DNA from: JAJPXI01 sp045595705
GTDB lineage: Bacteria > Bacillota > Clostridia > Oscillospirales > Oscillospiraceae
Length of the DNA: 23,530 bases
Reading direction: 5' to 3'
Assembly (NCBI GenBank): GCA_045595705.1
Contig: JAZOBA010000084.1
Coordinates: forward strand, 1 to 23,530
Below, in pieces: positions 6,559 to 14,216 of this stretch. A program made the position numbers and the translations under genes. Each line of letters starts with the position of its first letter. The first letter of the stretch is position 1. Below the pieces are notes generated by a model that saw only the letters and a list, made by a program, of their open reading frames with translations, was not told where the DNA came from and did not search any database.

Positions 6559-7068
6559 TCACTTACTCTTATGTGCGTTGTATTTCTCCTCATCAATGAT
6601 ACCGGTGGCCAACATACGCTCCGACCAAAGCTGCAGGGTCTCAACCGCAATGGAGATGCGTTCCAGTTCCTCTTGAATATTGACAAAATCCTCAATCTGA
6701 TCGTCGGAGATCTCGCCGTCTGCGGTGATCTCGATCAAGCGATCCTTTTGCTTACTCACCGCGTTCAGAGAGGCCAGCAGCTCCAAAATGATCTGGGATA
6801 GGTCCTTGATTTTCACTTCCGGCACATACTGCTGCCCAATGGGACATTGATTGGCGCAATAGTAGTTGCACAGACCGGGCTGTTTGTACTTCTCTGCCAT
6901 GACAAGAACTTCGTCCGGATGAGGCAGAGAGCGCTCATTCTCGATCTTCTCAATGCGTTCGGGCGCAATGCACTCCAAAAGATCAGATGCCGCTTCTCTG
7001 GTGAGCTGCAGGCTTTCTCTGGTCTTGTGGTAAATGTTCTTGTTCTCTTTGGTGGACACCCTGGCCAT
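6559..7068 (-). CDS. XRE-like HTH regulator with C-X3-C-X3-C motif
   Basis: This 169-residue protein has an N-terminal helix-turn-helix domain of the XRE/Cro type (about residues 10-62: TREAASDLLECIAPERIEKIENERSLPHP), a cysteine cluster Cys67-X3-Cys71-X3-Cys75 (LCNYYCANQCPIGQQYVPE), and a long helical C-terminal half (ILELLASLNAV..., DFVNIQEELERISIAVETLQLW) likely to dimerise. The family is widespread in Clostridia; its targets are not known to me. The regular cysteines suggest metal or redox sensing, which is inference. The start is ATG 7068, nine bases after GAGG; an in-frame ATG at 7083 overlaps the ribosome-binding site. It has a clear promoter at 7101-7129 and lies upstream of the flotillin cluster on the same strand, 137 bases before the short ORF, so it may control that cluster or itself. 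Confidence 0.85.
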   Translation of the reverse strand: MARVSTKENKNIYHKTRESLQLTREAASDLLECIAPERIEKIENERSLPHPDEVLVMAEKYKQPGLCNYYCANQCPIGQQYVPEVKIKDLSQIILELLASLNAVSKQKDRLIEITADGEISDDQIEDFVNIQEELERISIAVETLQLWSERMLATGIIDEEKYNAHKSK

Positions 7069-7100
7069 GCACAACATCCTCACTATTACTTGATGATTTT

Positions 7101-7129
7101 ATTATATGGGATTTTTGTCGAAAACGCAA
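7101..7129 (-). promoter_or_regulatory. Predicted promoter of the HTH regulator
   Basis: TTGCGT (7129-7124), a 17-base spacer and a perfect TATAAT (7106-7101) on the minus strand. Transcription would start near 7094, about 26 bases before ATG 7068. Confidence 0.7.
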
Positions 7130-7167
7130 GAATCAAGCAAGCCTCTTCCCATTCGAAACACGGAAGC

Positions 7168-7206
7168 AAAAAACGGCGGATCTCAGCTGCCGCGAGATCC
7201 ACCGTT
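7168..7206 (-). terminator. Intrinsic terminator of the lipoprotein gene
   Basis: The arms AACGGYGGATCTC-like (7172-7184 and 7194-7206, one mismatch) form a hairpin followed on the minus strand by six T (complement of the A run 7168-7173). It overlaps the lipoprotein stop codon and insulates the HTH gene promoter downstream. Confidence 0.87.
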
Positions 7207-8249
7207 CACTCTTTGTTGTTCGGCCACTGCCAGAAACCGCAGCGCCAGACCGTATCCGCATCACCGTATCCCGTAAGGCTTAAGTTAACCTCCACCGAAA
7301 TATCAACCCAACCGTCTTCACGAATCACATAATTTCTCCAACAGTGTGCAGAAGTATTCGAGGGCTTTACTGAGTAACTGAACTTAAAAAAGGGATCCTG
7401 ACTACCCCCCTCCACATCGCCTTCCGAGAGCAGCGTCAGTTCGTGAAGTTCATAATCTGTAACCGCACCCGAATTCAGATACATTTCCTGAAATTCTTTT
7501 TCGTAGGACAGCATCAAGGTTTGATTATCCTGTCCTTCCACCGGGAGCAAAACAAGTGCATATCGAAACTCGGGAGCATGCCAAAGATTTGCCAAGGCAT
7601 CGCTCAAGGCTCCCGCTTCCCCGTCATAGGTATATCCCACTGCACGCTCACTTGCGTCAGCTGCATCATATCCCAACACAACCTGATTGCTGTTGCTCCA
7701 AATATCTGCCTTACAAACATGGTTGTCCACCAGCCATAGCTGCCATATTTCGGATGTATGCGGCACACTCGGAGCCACCTCATCGGTTTGCGTCCAGTTG
7801 TAGGCAGCAAAAACGCTTCGCACCTGTTCGTAGTATCCGTCCAGCGAAACGGAGATTGGCCCGGTTCCCGGGAGAAGAAACGCCCACATGTCAACGCCAC
7901 CGTCGGCAAATGCAGCGTCCAGATAATCCAAAACGGCCTGCGTATCCAAACGGTTGATTTCGTCCGTCGGGCCTTCCTCCGGCGTCGGCAAAGGTTCTTC
8001 CGCATCGGGTTTTTCCGGTGTAGGCAACGGTTCCTCTGCGTGGGACCCGTCGGGCACAGGCTGTGGCGATTCCACCACCGCAGGGTTGGCACCGTCCGAC
8101 GGGAGACTGCCGTCATTTTCTGCGTTGACCGGCTTTTCCGGTGCGCAGGAAAGCAAACCAAAGCACATCAGCACGGTCAGGGCGATCAAAACGAATCGCT
8201 TCACCGAATGGCAGACCGAAAAGCCGAAATAGAAAATATTCTGTTTCAT
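7206..8249 (-). CDS. Predicted lipoprotein of unknown function
   Basis: This 347-residue protein has a basic N-region, a hydrophobic stretch (about 19-33) and a lipobox LLSC ending at Cys35, so it should be exported and lipid-anchored on the outer face of the membrane. A proline/glutamate-rich linker (about 36-97) follows and carries two copies of a 12-residue unit, AEEPLPTPEKPD and AEEPLPTPEEGP (71-94). The C-terminal domain (about 100-347) is rich in aromatic and polar residues and ends with WRCGFWQWPNNKE; I do not recognise it. ATG 8249 follows GGAGG by seven bases; an in-frame GTG at codon 16 would give a tidier signal peptide but has no ribosome-binding site. The desulfidase gene is 87 bases upstream on the same strand with no clear terminator between, so co-transcription is possible. 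Confidence 0.78.
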   Translation of the reverse strand: MKQNIFYFGFSVCHSVKRFVLIALTVLMCFGLLSCAPEKPVNAENDGSLPSDGANPAVVESPQPVPDGSHAEEPLPTPEKPDAEEPLPTPEEGPTDEINRLDTQAVLDYLDAAFADGGVDMWAFLLPGTGPISVSLDGYYEQVRSVFAAYNWTQTDEVAPSVPHTSEIWQLWLVDNHVCKADIWSNSNQVVLGYDAADASERAVGYTYDGEAGALSDALANLWHAPEFRYALVLLPVEGQDNQTLMLSYEKEFQEMYLNSGAVTDYELHELTLLSEGDVEGGSQDPFFKFSYSVKPSNTSAHCWRNYVIREDGWVDISVEVNLSLTGYGDADTVWRCGFWQWPNNKE

Positions 8250-8336
8250 CGATGAACCTCCTTTCCGGAAATTCAGATCAAACCGTTTCCCCGTATTCGA
8301 TTCGATGACAGAACGGCATCTGCTCCGCCGCCGTTT

Positions 8337-9626
8337 TTACAGCGAAGCGGACGAGATCATCATAGAAAGGATCTTATCATTGGTCTCCTTCATTCCGTCT
8401 CTTCCCAGACTGCCAATGCATCGAATGGTCTCCTCGACGCCCTTCATGACGATACCGTCTCCGGCTTTGAATTCCTGGCTGTAGCAGTACATTTCGTAGC
8501 CCAGAATTCCGGCATCCACACTGCTGGCGATTTTCGCGGCACAGCTCGGCTTGGCGCCGTCGCAAACAATGCCGCTGACGATGGCGAGCGAATTGACCAC
8601 CGTGTGAATGACCGTGTTGTAATCGCCGTCAAGCAGATAAGCAATTCCGGCTCCGGCGCTGGCACCGGCGCTGACTGCACCGCAATACGCGCTCAAAGTG
8701 CCGATTCCGTCTTTGATGTGGATGGCAGTCAGGTTGCTCAGAAGCAATGCGCGATACAGTTTCTCCTTCTCGCACTTCAGCTCCTTGGCATATTCCGCCA
8801 ATGGCACACTGCAGGTAATTCCCTGATTGCCGCTTCCGCTGTTGATGATAACCGGCATCTCACAGCCGTTCATACGGGCATCGCTGGCTGCTGCGGCATA
8901 TGCCTTTGCACGGTTACGCACACCGTCGCCGCCGGTTTTCAGGAGAACCTTTCCGATGTTGGCGCCGTAATCGTTTTTCATGCCCTCTTCGGCAATGGCG
9001 CAATTGTACTGAATCTGACGCTCCAGCAGTTCATCCACTTCCGATAGATCACATGTCGTCGCAAAGTCCCAGATGCCTTCCATGGTCAGGCAACCGTGAT
9101 TTGCACCGGACCACTCCCCTTCTCCCTCGGCCACATTCTTTTTCAGGAGCGTCTCGCCGTCTTTTTCCAGCAAAACGATGTTGGTGTGGTTGTCGACAAT
9201 ACGAACTTTGGCGGAATGCTCCGCAGTCGATACTGTAATGATAATATCAAATACATGACCCAGCTCAATGTGTTCGACTTGAACATCGATCTGCTCCATG
9301 CACTCAGAGATGGTATTGCGGTCCTCTTCACTGAGCGCAGACAATACTTCCAGCTCTTTTTCCGAGTGTCCGACAACCGCGCCCGCAACAGCCGCAACCT
9401 CCAGGCCCTTGGACTGATTGGTCCCGGGAACAACAACACTCTTCACATTTTTGATGATGCTGCCGCTGACCTGAAGATGAATGCGCTCAGGCAACTGCTC
9501 AAGAAGATCTCTTGCCTTTGCCGCGGCAAAAGCCAACGCGATCGGCTCTGTGCAGCCCATGGCGGGAACCAGTTCTTCTTTCAGTATTTGAATGTAACAA
9601 CTGTATCGGGGATCGTTGCGTTCCAT
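8337..9626 (-). CDS. cyuA: L-cysteine desulfidase (CyuA/YhaM, UPF0597 family)
   Basis: Members of this family break L-cysteine down to pyruvate, ammonia and sulfide using a [4Fe-4S] cluster in the cytosol, and enteric CyuA works in anaerobic cysteine breakdown. The 429-residue length is usual. The motif MGCTEPIALAFAAAKA places Cys25 where the archaeal enzyme has its cluster ligand. Cys315, Cys355 and Cys362 keep the 40- and 6/7-residue spacings I recall for the other ligand candidates of the Methanocaldococcus enzyme. INSGSGNQGI (261-270) and the glycine/alanine-rich AVSAGASAGAGIAY (317-330) are also typical. ATG 9626 follows AAAGGAG. It has its own promoter at 9664-9692. No cysteine transporter is next to it; the lipoprotein gene follows. 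Regulation by a cysteine sensor such as CyuR is not evident here. The exact substrate (L-cysteine versus L-serine) is inferred from the family. Confidence 0.88.
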   Translation of the reverse strand: MERNDPRYSCYIQILKEELVPAMGCTEPIALAFAAAKARDLLEQLPERIHLQVSGSIIKNVKSVVVPGTNQSKGLEVAAVAGAVVGHSEKELEVLSALSEEDRNTISECMEQIDVQVEHIELGHVFDIIITVSTAEHSAKVRIVDNHTNIVLLEKDGETLLKKNVAEGEGEWSGANHGCLTMEGIWDFATTCDLSEVDELLERQIQYNCAIAEEGMKNDYGANIGKVLLKTGGDGVRNRAKAYAAAASDARMNGCEMPVIINSGSGNQGITCSVPLAEYAKELKCEKEKLYRALLLSNLTAIHIKDGIGTLSAYCGAVSAGASAGAGIAYLLDGDYNTVIHTVVNSLAIVSGIVCDGAKPSCAAKIASSVDAGILGYEMYCYSQEFKAGDGIVMKGVEETIRCIGSLGRDGMKETNDKILSMMISSASL

Positions 9627-9663
9627 ATGAAATCTCCTTTGTACCGCTGCTTTTTTCTTTTTG

Positions 9664-9692
9664 ATGATACATCATTTCTTGCTTTATTACAA
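9664..9692 (-). promoter_or_regulatory. Predicted promoter of the cysteine desulfidase gene
   Basis: TTGTAA (9692-9687), a 17-base spacer and TATCAT (9669-9664) on the minus strand, about 38 bases before ATG 9626. Confidence 0.55.
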
Positions 9693-9784
9693 CGGAAACA
9701 ATTTTTGCTGCATAAAACTTCCTTCGCAGATAAAATGCGGAAAGACATCATCTCAACAGAAAACCAACAAGCCGGGATCTGCCA

Positions 9785-10213
9785 CTATTGGGTAAAGTCT
9801 ATTTCATAGCGGGTACCGTTTGAAAACAAAACACCGTTAGTCAGTTTAATACAAAGAATACAGGTGTTTCTGTCATCAAAATCATTGTGGCCGTTATCGA
9901 TCCAAGCAGAAAACACTTGCTTCATCTTGCTCGCAATATGTGAATTTCCCGGATCCCCAAAGTAGCCCAAATTAATCCCTTTCCCTTGGGCAGTAAACCA
10001 TTCGCCGGAGATTGCAACTGTCGGATTCTGTTCTATTTGTTTCATTTTATTGGACAAGCCATGAGTAAGCACATAAAATGCTCCGTCCTCATAGAACGCA
10101 TCCACTCCGCGAACAAAAGGTATGCCATCGACCGCAGTTGCCAATGCAATGATACTGTCCTTTCCAAACCGTTCAACAAGTACGCTCTCGATCTCTCTTG
10201 ACAATTTTTCCAT
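9785..10213 (-). CDS. Pyridoxamine 5'-phosphate oxidase-fold (flavin-binding) protein
   Basis: This 142-residue protein matches the small PNPOx-like split-barrel family: SIIALATAVDGIPFVRGVDAF, then GAFYVLTHGLSNKMKQIEQNPTVAI, with Lys/Arg and Thr residues that in relatives touch FMN. Many members bind FMN or F420 and reduce unknown substrates, so a vitamin B6 role should not be assumed. There is no signal peptide. The start is ATG 10213; an in-frame GTG four codons earlier lies inside the ribosome-binding site. The gene is a single unit with its own promoter at 10256-10284, and no convincing terminator is visible after it. The surrounding DNA is AT-richer than its neighbours. Confidence 0.83.
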   Translation of the reverse strand: MEKLSREIESVLVERFGKDSIIALATAVDGIPFVRGVDAFYEDGAFYVLTHGLSNKMKQIEQNPTVAISGEWFTAQGKGINLGYFGDPGNSHIASKMKQVFSAWIDNGHNDFDDRNTCILCIKLTNGVLFSNGTRYEIDFTQ

Positions 10214-10219
10214 TGGTAT

Positions 10220-10229
10220 GATCACCTCC
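10220..10229 (-). promoter_or_regulatory. Ten-base Shine-Dalgarno site
   Basis: GGAGGTGATC on the minus strand is complementary to ten bases of the usual 16S rRNA 3' end. Six bases separate it from ATG 10213. It decides the start and rules out the GTG inside it. Confidence 0.7.
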
Positions 10230-10255
10230 GTATAATCCCATTTATCGTTTGGCTT

Positions 10256-10284
10256 ACTCTATCATATTTTCACTTATGTTTCAA
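10256..10284 (-). promoter_or_regulatory. Predicted promoter of the PNPOx-like gene
   Basis: TTGAAA (10284-10279), 17 bases, TAGAGT (10261-10256) with TATGA before the -10. It shares box sequence, spacing and the flanking ATATGATAGAGT with the minus-strand promoter at 15-43. Confidence 0.55.
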
Positions 10285-10431
10285 TGCTTTGCATAGCTGC
10301 CGGAGAATCAAACAGACACAGTTAAGATAAATGGGAAATTTGCTTTTAGGGGGTGCATTTTTCCATGAAGTACGATATACTGTATCTAATTATGTCCCGC
10401 ATCCCATTTTTACAGAGAGAGGAACATACTT

Positions 10432-11763
10432 ATGAAACTCAATCACAAACGCACCCTTCTGGTAGGCCTCGCCTTCCTGTCCATCTCTGCCTTCTGGCAG
10501 ATGTATGACAGCATTGTCCCCCTGCTGCTGAAGTCCACCTTCGACATGGATGAAGCTCTGGCCGGTGCCATCATGGCCATGGACAACATTCTGGCCTTGT
10601 TCCTGCTGCCCATCTTCGGCGGCATCTCCGACAAGGTCAACACCAAGATCGGCCGCCGTACTCCCTTCATTCTGGCAGGTACCGCAATGGCTGTCATCCT
10701 GATGAACATCCTCCCCATTCTGGACAACAGCTACTCCGCTGAGGCAGCCCCCTTCAAGTTCGTGTCCTTTGTTATCGTGCTGGGCCTGCTGCTCATCTCC
10801 ATGGGTACCTATCGCTCCCCCGCCGTGGCTTTGATGCCCGATGTGACCCCCAAGCCCCTGCGTTCCAAGGGCCACGCCATCATCAACCTGATGGGTGCCG
10901 TGGGCGGCATCATTTATTTGGGTGTGGCCGCCGTCATGTACCCCGATTCCAAGACGGTCGGTTTGGATCACATCAACTATCAGCCCCTGTTCATCGTGGT
11001 GTCCGCCATTATGCTGGTGGCCATCATTGTGCTGTTCGCCACTATCCGCGAACCCAAGCTGGTTGCGGAAAACCGCGCTTTGGAAGCCGAGCACCCCGAG
11101 TGGAATCTGGCTCAGGATGACGGCTCCGGCAACGAAGTGCTGCCCAAGCCGGTCAAGAAGAGTCTGGCCTTCCTGCTGGCCTCCATCGCTCTGTGGTTTG
11201 CCGGCTACAACGGCGTGACCACCTGGTTTACCACCTATATTGGCGAGGTCATGGGCACCGGTATCGGCGGTGCCTCCACCTGTCTGCTGGTTGGTACTGC
11301 CGGTGCTATCGTCTCCTACATTCCCATCGGCATTATCGCCTCCAAGGTGGGCCGCAAAAAGATGATCACCTTCGGCACCATTCTGCTGACCTGCTGCTTC
11401 ATTGGCGGTTACATTCTGACTTCCGTGTTCGACCGCATCAATGTGATCATGTACGTTGTGTTCCTTCTGGTCGGTCTGGCCTGGGCCTCCATCAATGTCA
11501 ACTCTCTGCCCATGGTGGTCGAGATGTGCCGCGGCTCCGACGCGGGCAAGTTCACCGGATATTACTACACCGCCTCCATGACCGCTCAAGTCATTACTCC
11601 CATCCTGGCCGGCTCCCTGCTGAGCAACGTGGGCTACTGGATCCTCTTCCCCTACGCTGCCATCTTCGTTTTCCTCAGCTTTGTCACCATGCGCTTTGTC
11701 AAGCACGGCGATGCCAAGGCCGAGGTCAAGAAGGGGCTGGATGCCTTTGAGGAGATCGACTAA
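10432..11763 (+). CDS. MFS transporter, probable sugar or organophosphate carrier
   Basis: This 443-residue protein has about twelve membrane helices in two six-helix halves joined by a charged loop (about 205-240). The conserved MFS loop between helices 2 and 3 appears as GGISDKVNTKIGRRTPFIL, and an equivalent SKVGRKKMI follows in the second half. The GRRTPFI form is typical of the SLC45/GPH-like sugar carriers. GAGG lies nine bases before ATG 10432. The gene ends four bases before a glycerophosphodiester phosphodiesterase gene whose ribosome-binding site lies in this gene, so the two are co-expressed; a glycerophosphodiester or related substrate is a reasonable guess but not shown. Codon use is markedly biased to CTG, ATC, GCC and CGC, stronger than in nearby genes. 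A weak -10 candidate TATACT lies at 10376-10381 with no clear -35. Confidence 0.87.
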   Translation: MKLNHKRTLLVGLAFLSISAFWQMYDSIVPLLLKSTFDMDEALAGAIMAMDNILALFLLPIFGGISDKVNTKIGRRTPFILAGTAMAVILMNILPILDNSYSAEAAPFKFVSFVIVLGLLLISMGTYRSPAVALMPDVTPKPLRSKGHAIINLMGAVGGIIYLGVAAVMYPDSKTVGLDHINYQPLFIVVSAIMLVAIIVLFATIREPKLVAENRALEAEHPEWNLAQDDGSGNEVLPKPVKKSLAFLLASIALWFAGYNGVTTWFTTYIGEVMGTGIGGASTCLLVGTAGAIVSYIPIGIIASKVGRKKMITFGTILLTCCFIGGYILTSVFDRINVIMYVVFLLVGLAWASINVNSLPMVVEMCRGSDAGKFTGYYYTASMTAQVITPILAGSLLSNVGYWILFPYAAIFVFLSFVTMRFVKHGDAKAEVKKGLDAFEEID

Positions 11764-11766
11764 GCC

Positions 11767-12591
11767 ATGACTGCTGTTATCACCATTCTGATCATTCTTG
11801 TCGTTCTGTTCCTGCTTTGGATCCTTGCACTGCGGTGCAGAAAGAACCATCCGGCATGGGAAACCCTGCGGAAATTCCGTTATGCCCACCGCGGCCTGCA
11901 CAACAGCACAGAGGGCATTCCGGAAAATTCCATGGCCGCCTTCCGTTTGGCAGCTGAACACGGTTATGGCATTGAGCTGGATATTCACCTGACCCGCGAC
12001 GGGCGACTGGCTGTCATCCACGACAACTCCCTGCTGCGCACGGCCGGCGTGGATGTAAAAGCAAAAGATTTAACCGCCGAAGAGCTGAGCCAATATCGTC
12101 TGGAAGGCACCGAGGAAACGATTCCGTTTCTTGAAGATGTGCTTCCCCTGTTTGAAGGTAAGGCTCCCGTGATCGTGGAGCTGAAGGTGGAGGGCAATTC
12201 CGCCGCCTTGGCCGAGGCCGCCTGCAAGGTGCTGGACGGCTTTAAGGTAGATTACTGCATTGAATCCTTTCATCCCCAGCCCATCATGTGGCTGAAAAAG
12301 CACCGTCCGGAAATTTGTCGCGGCCAATTAAGCCAGAATTTCTTCCGAAGCGATGAGGGTACCGGTCTGGGTAAGGCCGCCGACTTTGCCATGACCAATT
12401 TGCTCACATCCTTCCTCACCGTGCCTGACTTCATCGCCTATAAGCATGAACACCGGGATATTATCTCCCTGTCCTTGGCTAAGTCTTTCTGGCGGGCGCA
12501 GGAAGTCAACTGGACCATCCGTACTCCGGAAGACATGGCTCGCTGCGAGAGCAAAGGCAGCCTGTCCATTTTCGAGTCCTTTAAACCCTAA
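11767..12591 (+). CDS. Membrane-anchored glycerophosphodiester phosphodiesterase
   Basis: GDPD enzymes hydrolyse glycerophosphodiesters such as glycerophosphocholine to glycerol 3-phosphate and an alcohol. This 274-residue protein has one N-terminal membrane helix (about 3-22) followed by the catalytic TIM barrel. The family motifs are clear: YAHRG with His41-Arg42, ENSMAAF, IELDIHLTRDG with Glu70 and Asp72 as metal ligands, and VIHD with the second catalytic His85. VELKVE and the late INWTI-like VNWTIRTPEDM also fit. The start ATG 11767 is three bases after the MFS stop, and GAGGAG in the end of the MFS gene serves as ribosome-binding site. The pair fits uptake of a substrate followed by hydrolysis, or recycling of lipid head groups. 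It is closed by a terminator. The family is certain, the in vivo substrate is not. Confidence 0.92.
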   Translation: MTAVITILIILVVLFLLWILALRCRKNHPAWETLRKFRYAHRGLHNSTEGIPENSMAAFRLAAEHGYGIELDIHLTRDGRLAVIHDNSLLRTAGVDVKAKDLTAEELSQYRLEGTEETIPFLEDVLPLFEGKAPVIVELKVEGNSAALAEAACKVLDGFKVDYCIESFHPQPIMWLKKHRPEICRGQLSQNFFRSDEGTGLGKAADFAMTNLLTSFLTVPDFIAYKHEHRDIISLSLAKSFWRAQEVNWTIRTPEDMARCESKGSLSIFESFKP

Positions 12592-12626
12592 CGGCAGTAT
12601 TCGAACAACACCTGCTTCTACAGCAT

Positions 12627-12665
12627 AAAAGGAGACCTGATTCTACGAATCAGGTCTCCTTTTTT
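12627..12665. terminator. Bidirectional intrinsic terminator
   Basis: A perfect 16-bp hairpin (12627-12642 with 12648-12663, loop CTACG) with T runs on both strands lies between the convergent GDPD (+) and cardiolipin synthase (-) genes. Confidence 0.93.
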
Positions 12666-12667
12666 AA

Positions 12668-14194
12668 CTACATCAGCGGCGCAAACACGCGCAGCAACCC
12701 ACACAGAATGCGCTTGAGCAACGGTCTCGCCTTGCTTTCTTCCAACGTGACCTGTTGAGATACCGCCTGCGTCGCAAGAAAGTCTTTCTTAATATCCAGC
12801 ACCGACGGTGTATCGTACAGCATCACACCGTCTTCGAAGTGCAGGAACATACTGCGATAATCCATATTAACGGTCCCGACCGTACCAAACCGATCATCCA
12901 CCGCAAAGGTCTTGGCGTGAATGAATCCCGGTGTGTACTCGTATATTTTGACCCCGGCTTCCAGCAGCGGCAGATAGTGCGCGCGGGTCACCTCAAAAAT
13001 GACTTTCTTATCAGGAATATGCGGCGTAATGATGCGCACATCAATTCCTGCCTTTGCGGCAGATGAAAGGGCACTGACAGTAGTATGGTCGATGATCAGA
13101 TAAGGTGTTGTCAAGTAAACGTATTGTTTCGCCTTATTGATCAGATTCAGATACACCGTCCCTCCCACCGGCTCATCATCCAAAGGACTGTCCGCGTAGG
13201 GCTGCACGAATCCGATGCTTTGGCACGGTTCCGCTTCCGGTCGAAACTTCTCAAATTCTTCCTTGGTTCCTGCTACGAAATTCCACATATTCAGGAACAT
13301 CACCGCAAAACTCCATACGGCCTCGCCACGCAGCAAAATCGCAGTATCTTTCCAATGTCCAAAACGTTCCTTTTCGTTGATATATTCGTCAGCCAGATTG
13401 GTGCCTCCGGTATATGCAACCTTTCCATCGATAACCAGGATCTTACGGTGGTCACGGTTGTTCATGCGCACCGAAAGGATCGGAAGAAACGGATTGAACA
13501 CGCAGCACTTGATGCCCTTTTTCCTCAGTGTTTTCGCATAGCCCCGCGGCAGAGTAAACATACTGCCCATATCATCATACAGAACGCGGACTTCCACGCC
13601 GGCGGCCGCCTTTTCCTCCAGAATCTCCAGAACAGAATCCCACATCTTACCGGGTTCAATAATGAAAAATTCAAGGAAAATGTAGCGTTCCGCCTTCTTC
13701 AGTTCACGAAGAATGCTTTCAAACTGGTATTCACCCAAGGGGAAATATTCCGTCTCAGTGTTTGCGTAAACCGGACACAATGCATTGCGCTCGATGTAAC
13801 CGGCCATGAGTCTGGCTTCTGCCCCTTCCAATTCGGCAAACGTCTCCACATGGCAGGAACTTTTGAGCTCCTGTGTCATGACATCGTTTATGCTCTGCAT
13901 TTTGCGGCGTGTCCGCTTTGACAGGCGATTGCCTCCAAACAACAGATAAAGCAGCCACCCGAAAATCGGGAACAGCATAATGGGAATGATCCATGCGATC
14001 TTATAGGACGGATTGCTCCGGTTTCCGACAATATGGATCACAATGATGAAGGAAAGCACAGAACAGATCAGACTGAATTGCTGGTAGTAATCATTAAACC
14101 GAAGCAGAACGATCAACAATACACCCAACTGAATCAGGATCGAAACAGCAACCAGAAACACACGGTGAGTCAGCAGCTTCATCAATCGGATCAT
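12668..14194 (-). CDS. cls: Cardiolipin synthase
   Basis: Cls condenses two phosphatidylglycerols (or close relatives) to cardiolipin at the membrane. This 508-residue protein has two N-terminal membrane helices (about 12-31 and 38-57, with a third hydrophobic stretch near 68-87), then two phospholipase D domains. The two HKD motifs are intact: His249-Lys251-Asp256 (DHRKILVIDG) followed by GGTNLADEYI, and His426-Lys428-Asp433 (IHAKTFAVDD) followed by GTVNMDYRS. Length and order are those of bacterial ClsA. ATG 14194 follows GAGGTGG by four bases. The gene starts 22 bases after the dnaE stop and is the last of a long minus-strand run, ended by the bidirectional terminator. No separate promoter is visible. 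Confidence 0.95.
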   Translation of the reverse strand: MIRLMKLLTHRVFLVAVSILIQLGVLLIVLLRFNDYYQQFSLICSVLSFIIVIHIVGNRSNPSYKIAWIIPIMLFPIFGWLLYLLFGGNRLSKRTRRKMQSINDVMTQELKSSCHVETFAELEGAEARLMAGYIERNALCPVYANTETEYFPLGEYQFESILRELKKAERYIFLEFFIIEPGKMWDSVLEILEEKAAAGVEVRVLYDDMGSMFTLPRGYAKTLRKKGIKCCVFNPFLPILSVRMNNRDHRKILVIDGKVAYTGGTNLADEYINEKERFGHWKDTAILLRGEAVWSFAVMFLNMWNFVAGTKEEFEKFRPEAEPCQSIGFVQPYADSPLDDEPVGGTVYLNLINKAKQYVYLTTPYLIIDHTTVSALSSAAKAGIDVRIITPHIPDKKVIFEVTRAHYLPLLEAGVKIYEYTPGFIHAKTFAVDDRFGTVGTVNMDYRSMFLHFEDGVMLYDTPSVLDIKKDFLATQAVSQQVTLEESKARPLLKRILCGLLRVFAPLM

Positions 14195-14216
14195 TTGTCC
14201 ACCTCGCTTTCATTCC

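Noticed and set aside
8040..8250. Tandem repeat in the lipoprotein linker as a phase-variable or CRISPR-like repeat
   Set aside because: Only two 36-base units with several mismatches, in frame, encoding a proline-rich spacer; no palindromic repeats.
8250..8336. Possible hairpin between the desulfidase and lipoprotein genes (ACGGC with GCCGT)
   Set aside because: Short stem, large loop and no T run; not convincing as a terminator or riboswitch.
9693..9784. Imperfect hairpin after the PNPOx-like gene (TCCGCA with TGCGA)
   Set aside because: Too few pairs and no proper T tract to call a terminator.
10285..10431. Leader region before the MFS gene as a riboswitch or operator (GATATACTGTATC dyad)
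   Set aside because: The dyad is short and imperfect, and no stable multi-stem structure is visible; nothing decisive to support a regulatory call.
10390..12021. Long - strand frame (543 codons) opposite the MFS and GDPD genes
   Set aside because: Codon-aligned shadow spanning two genes in the same phase; the histidine/glutamine/glycine-rich product has no motifs.
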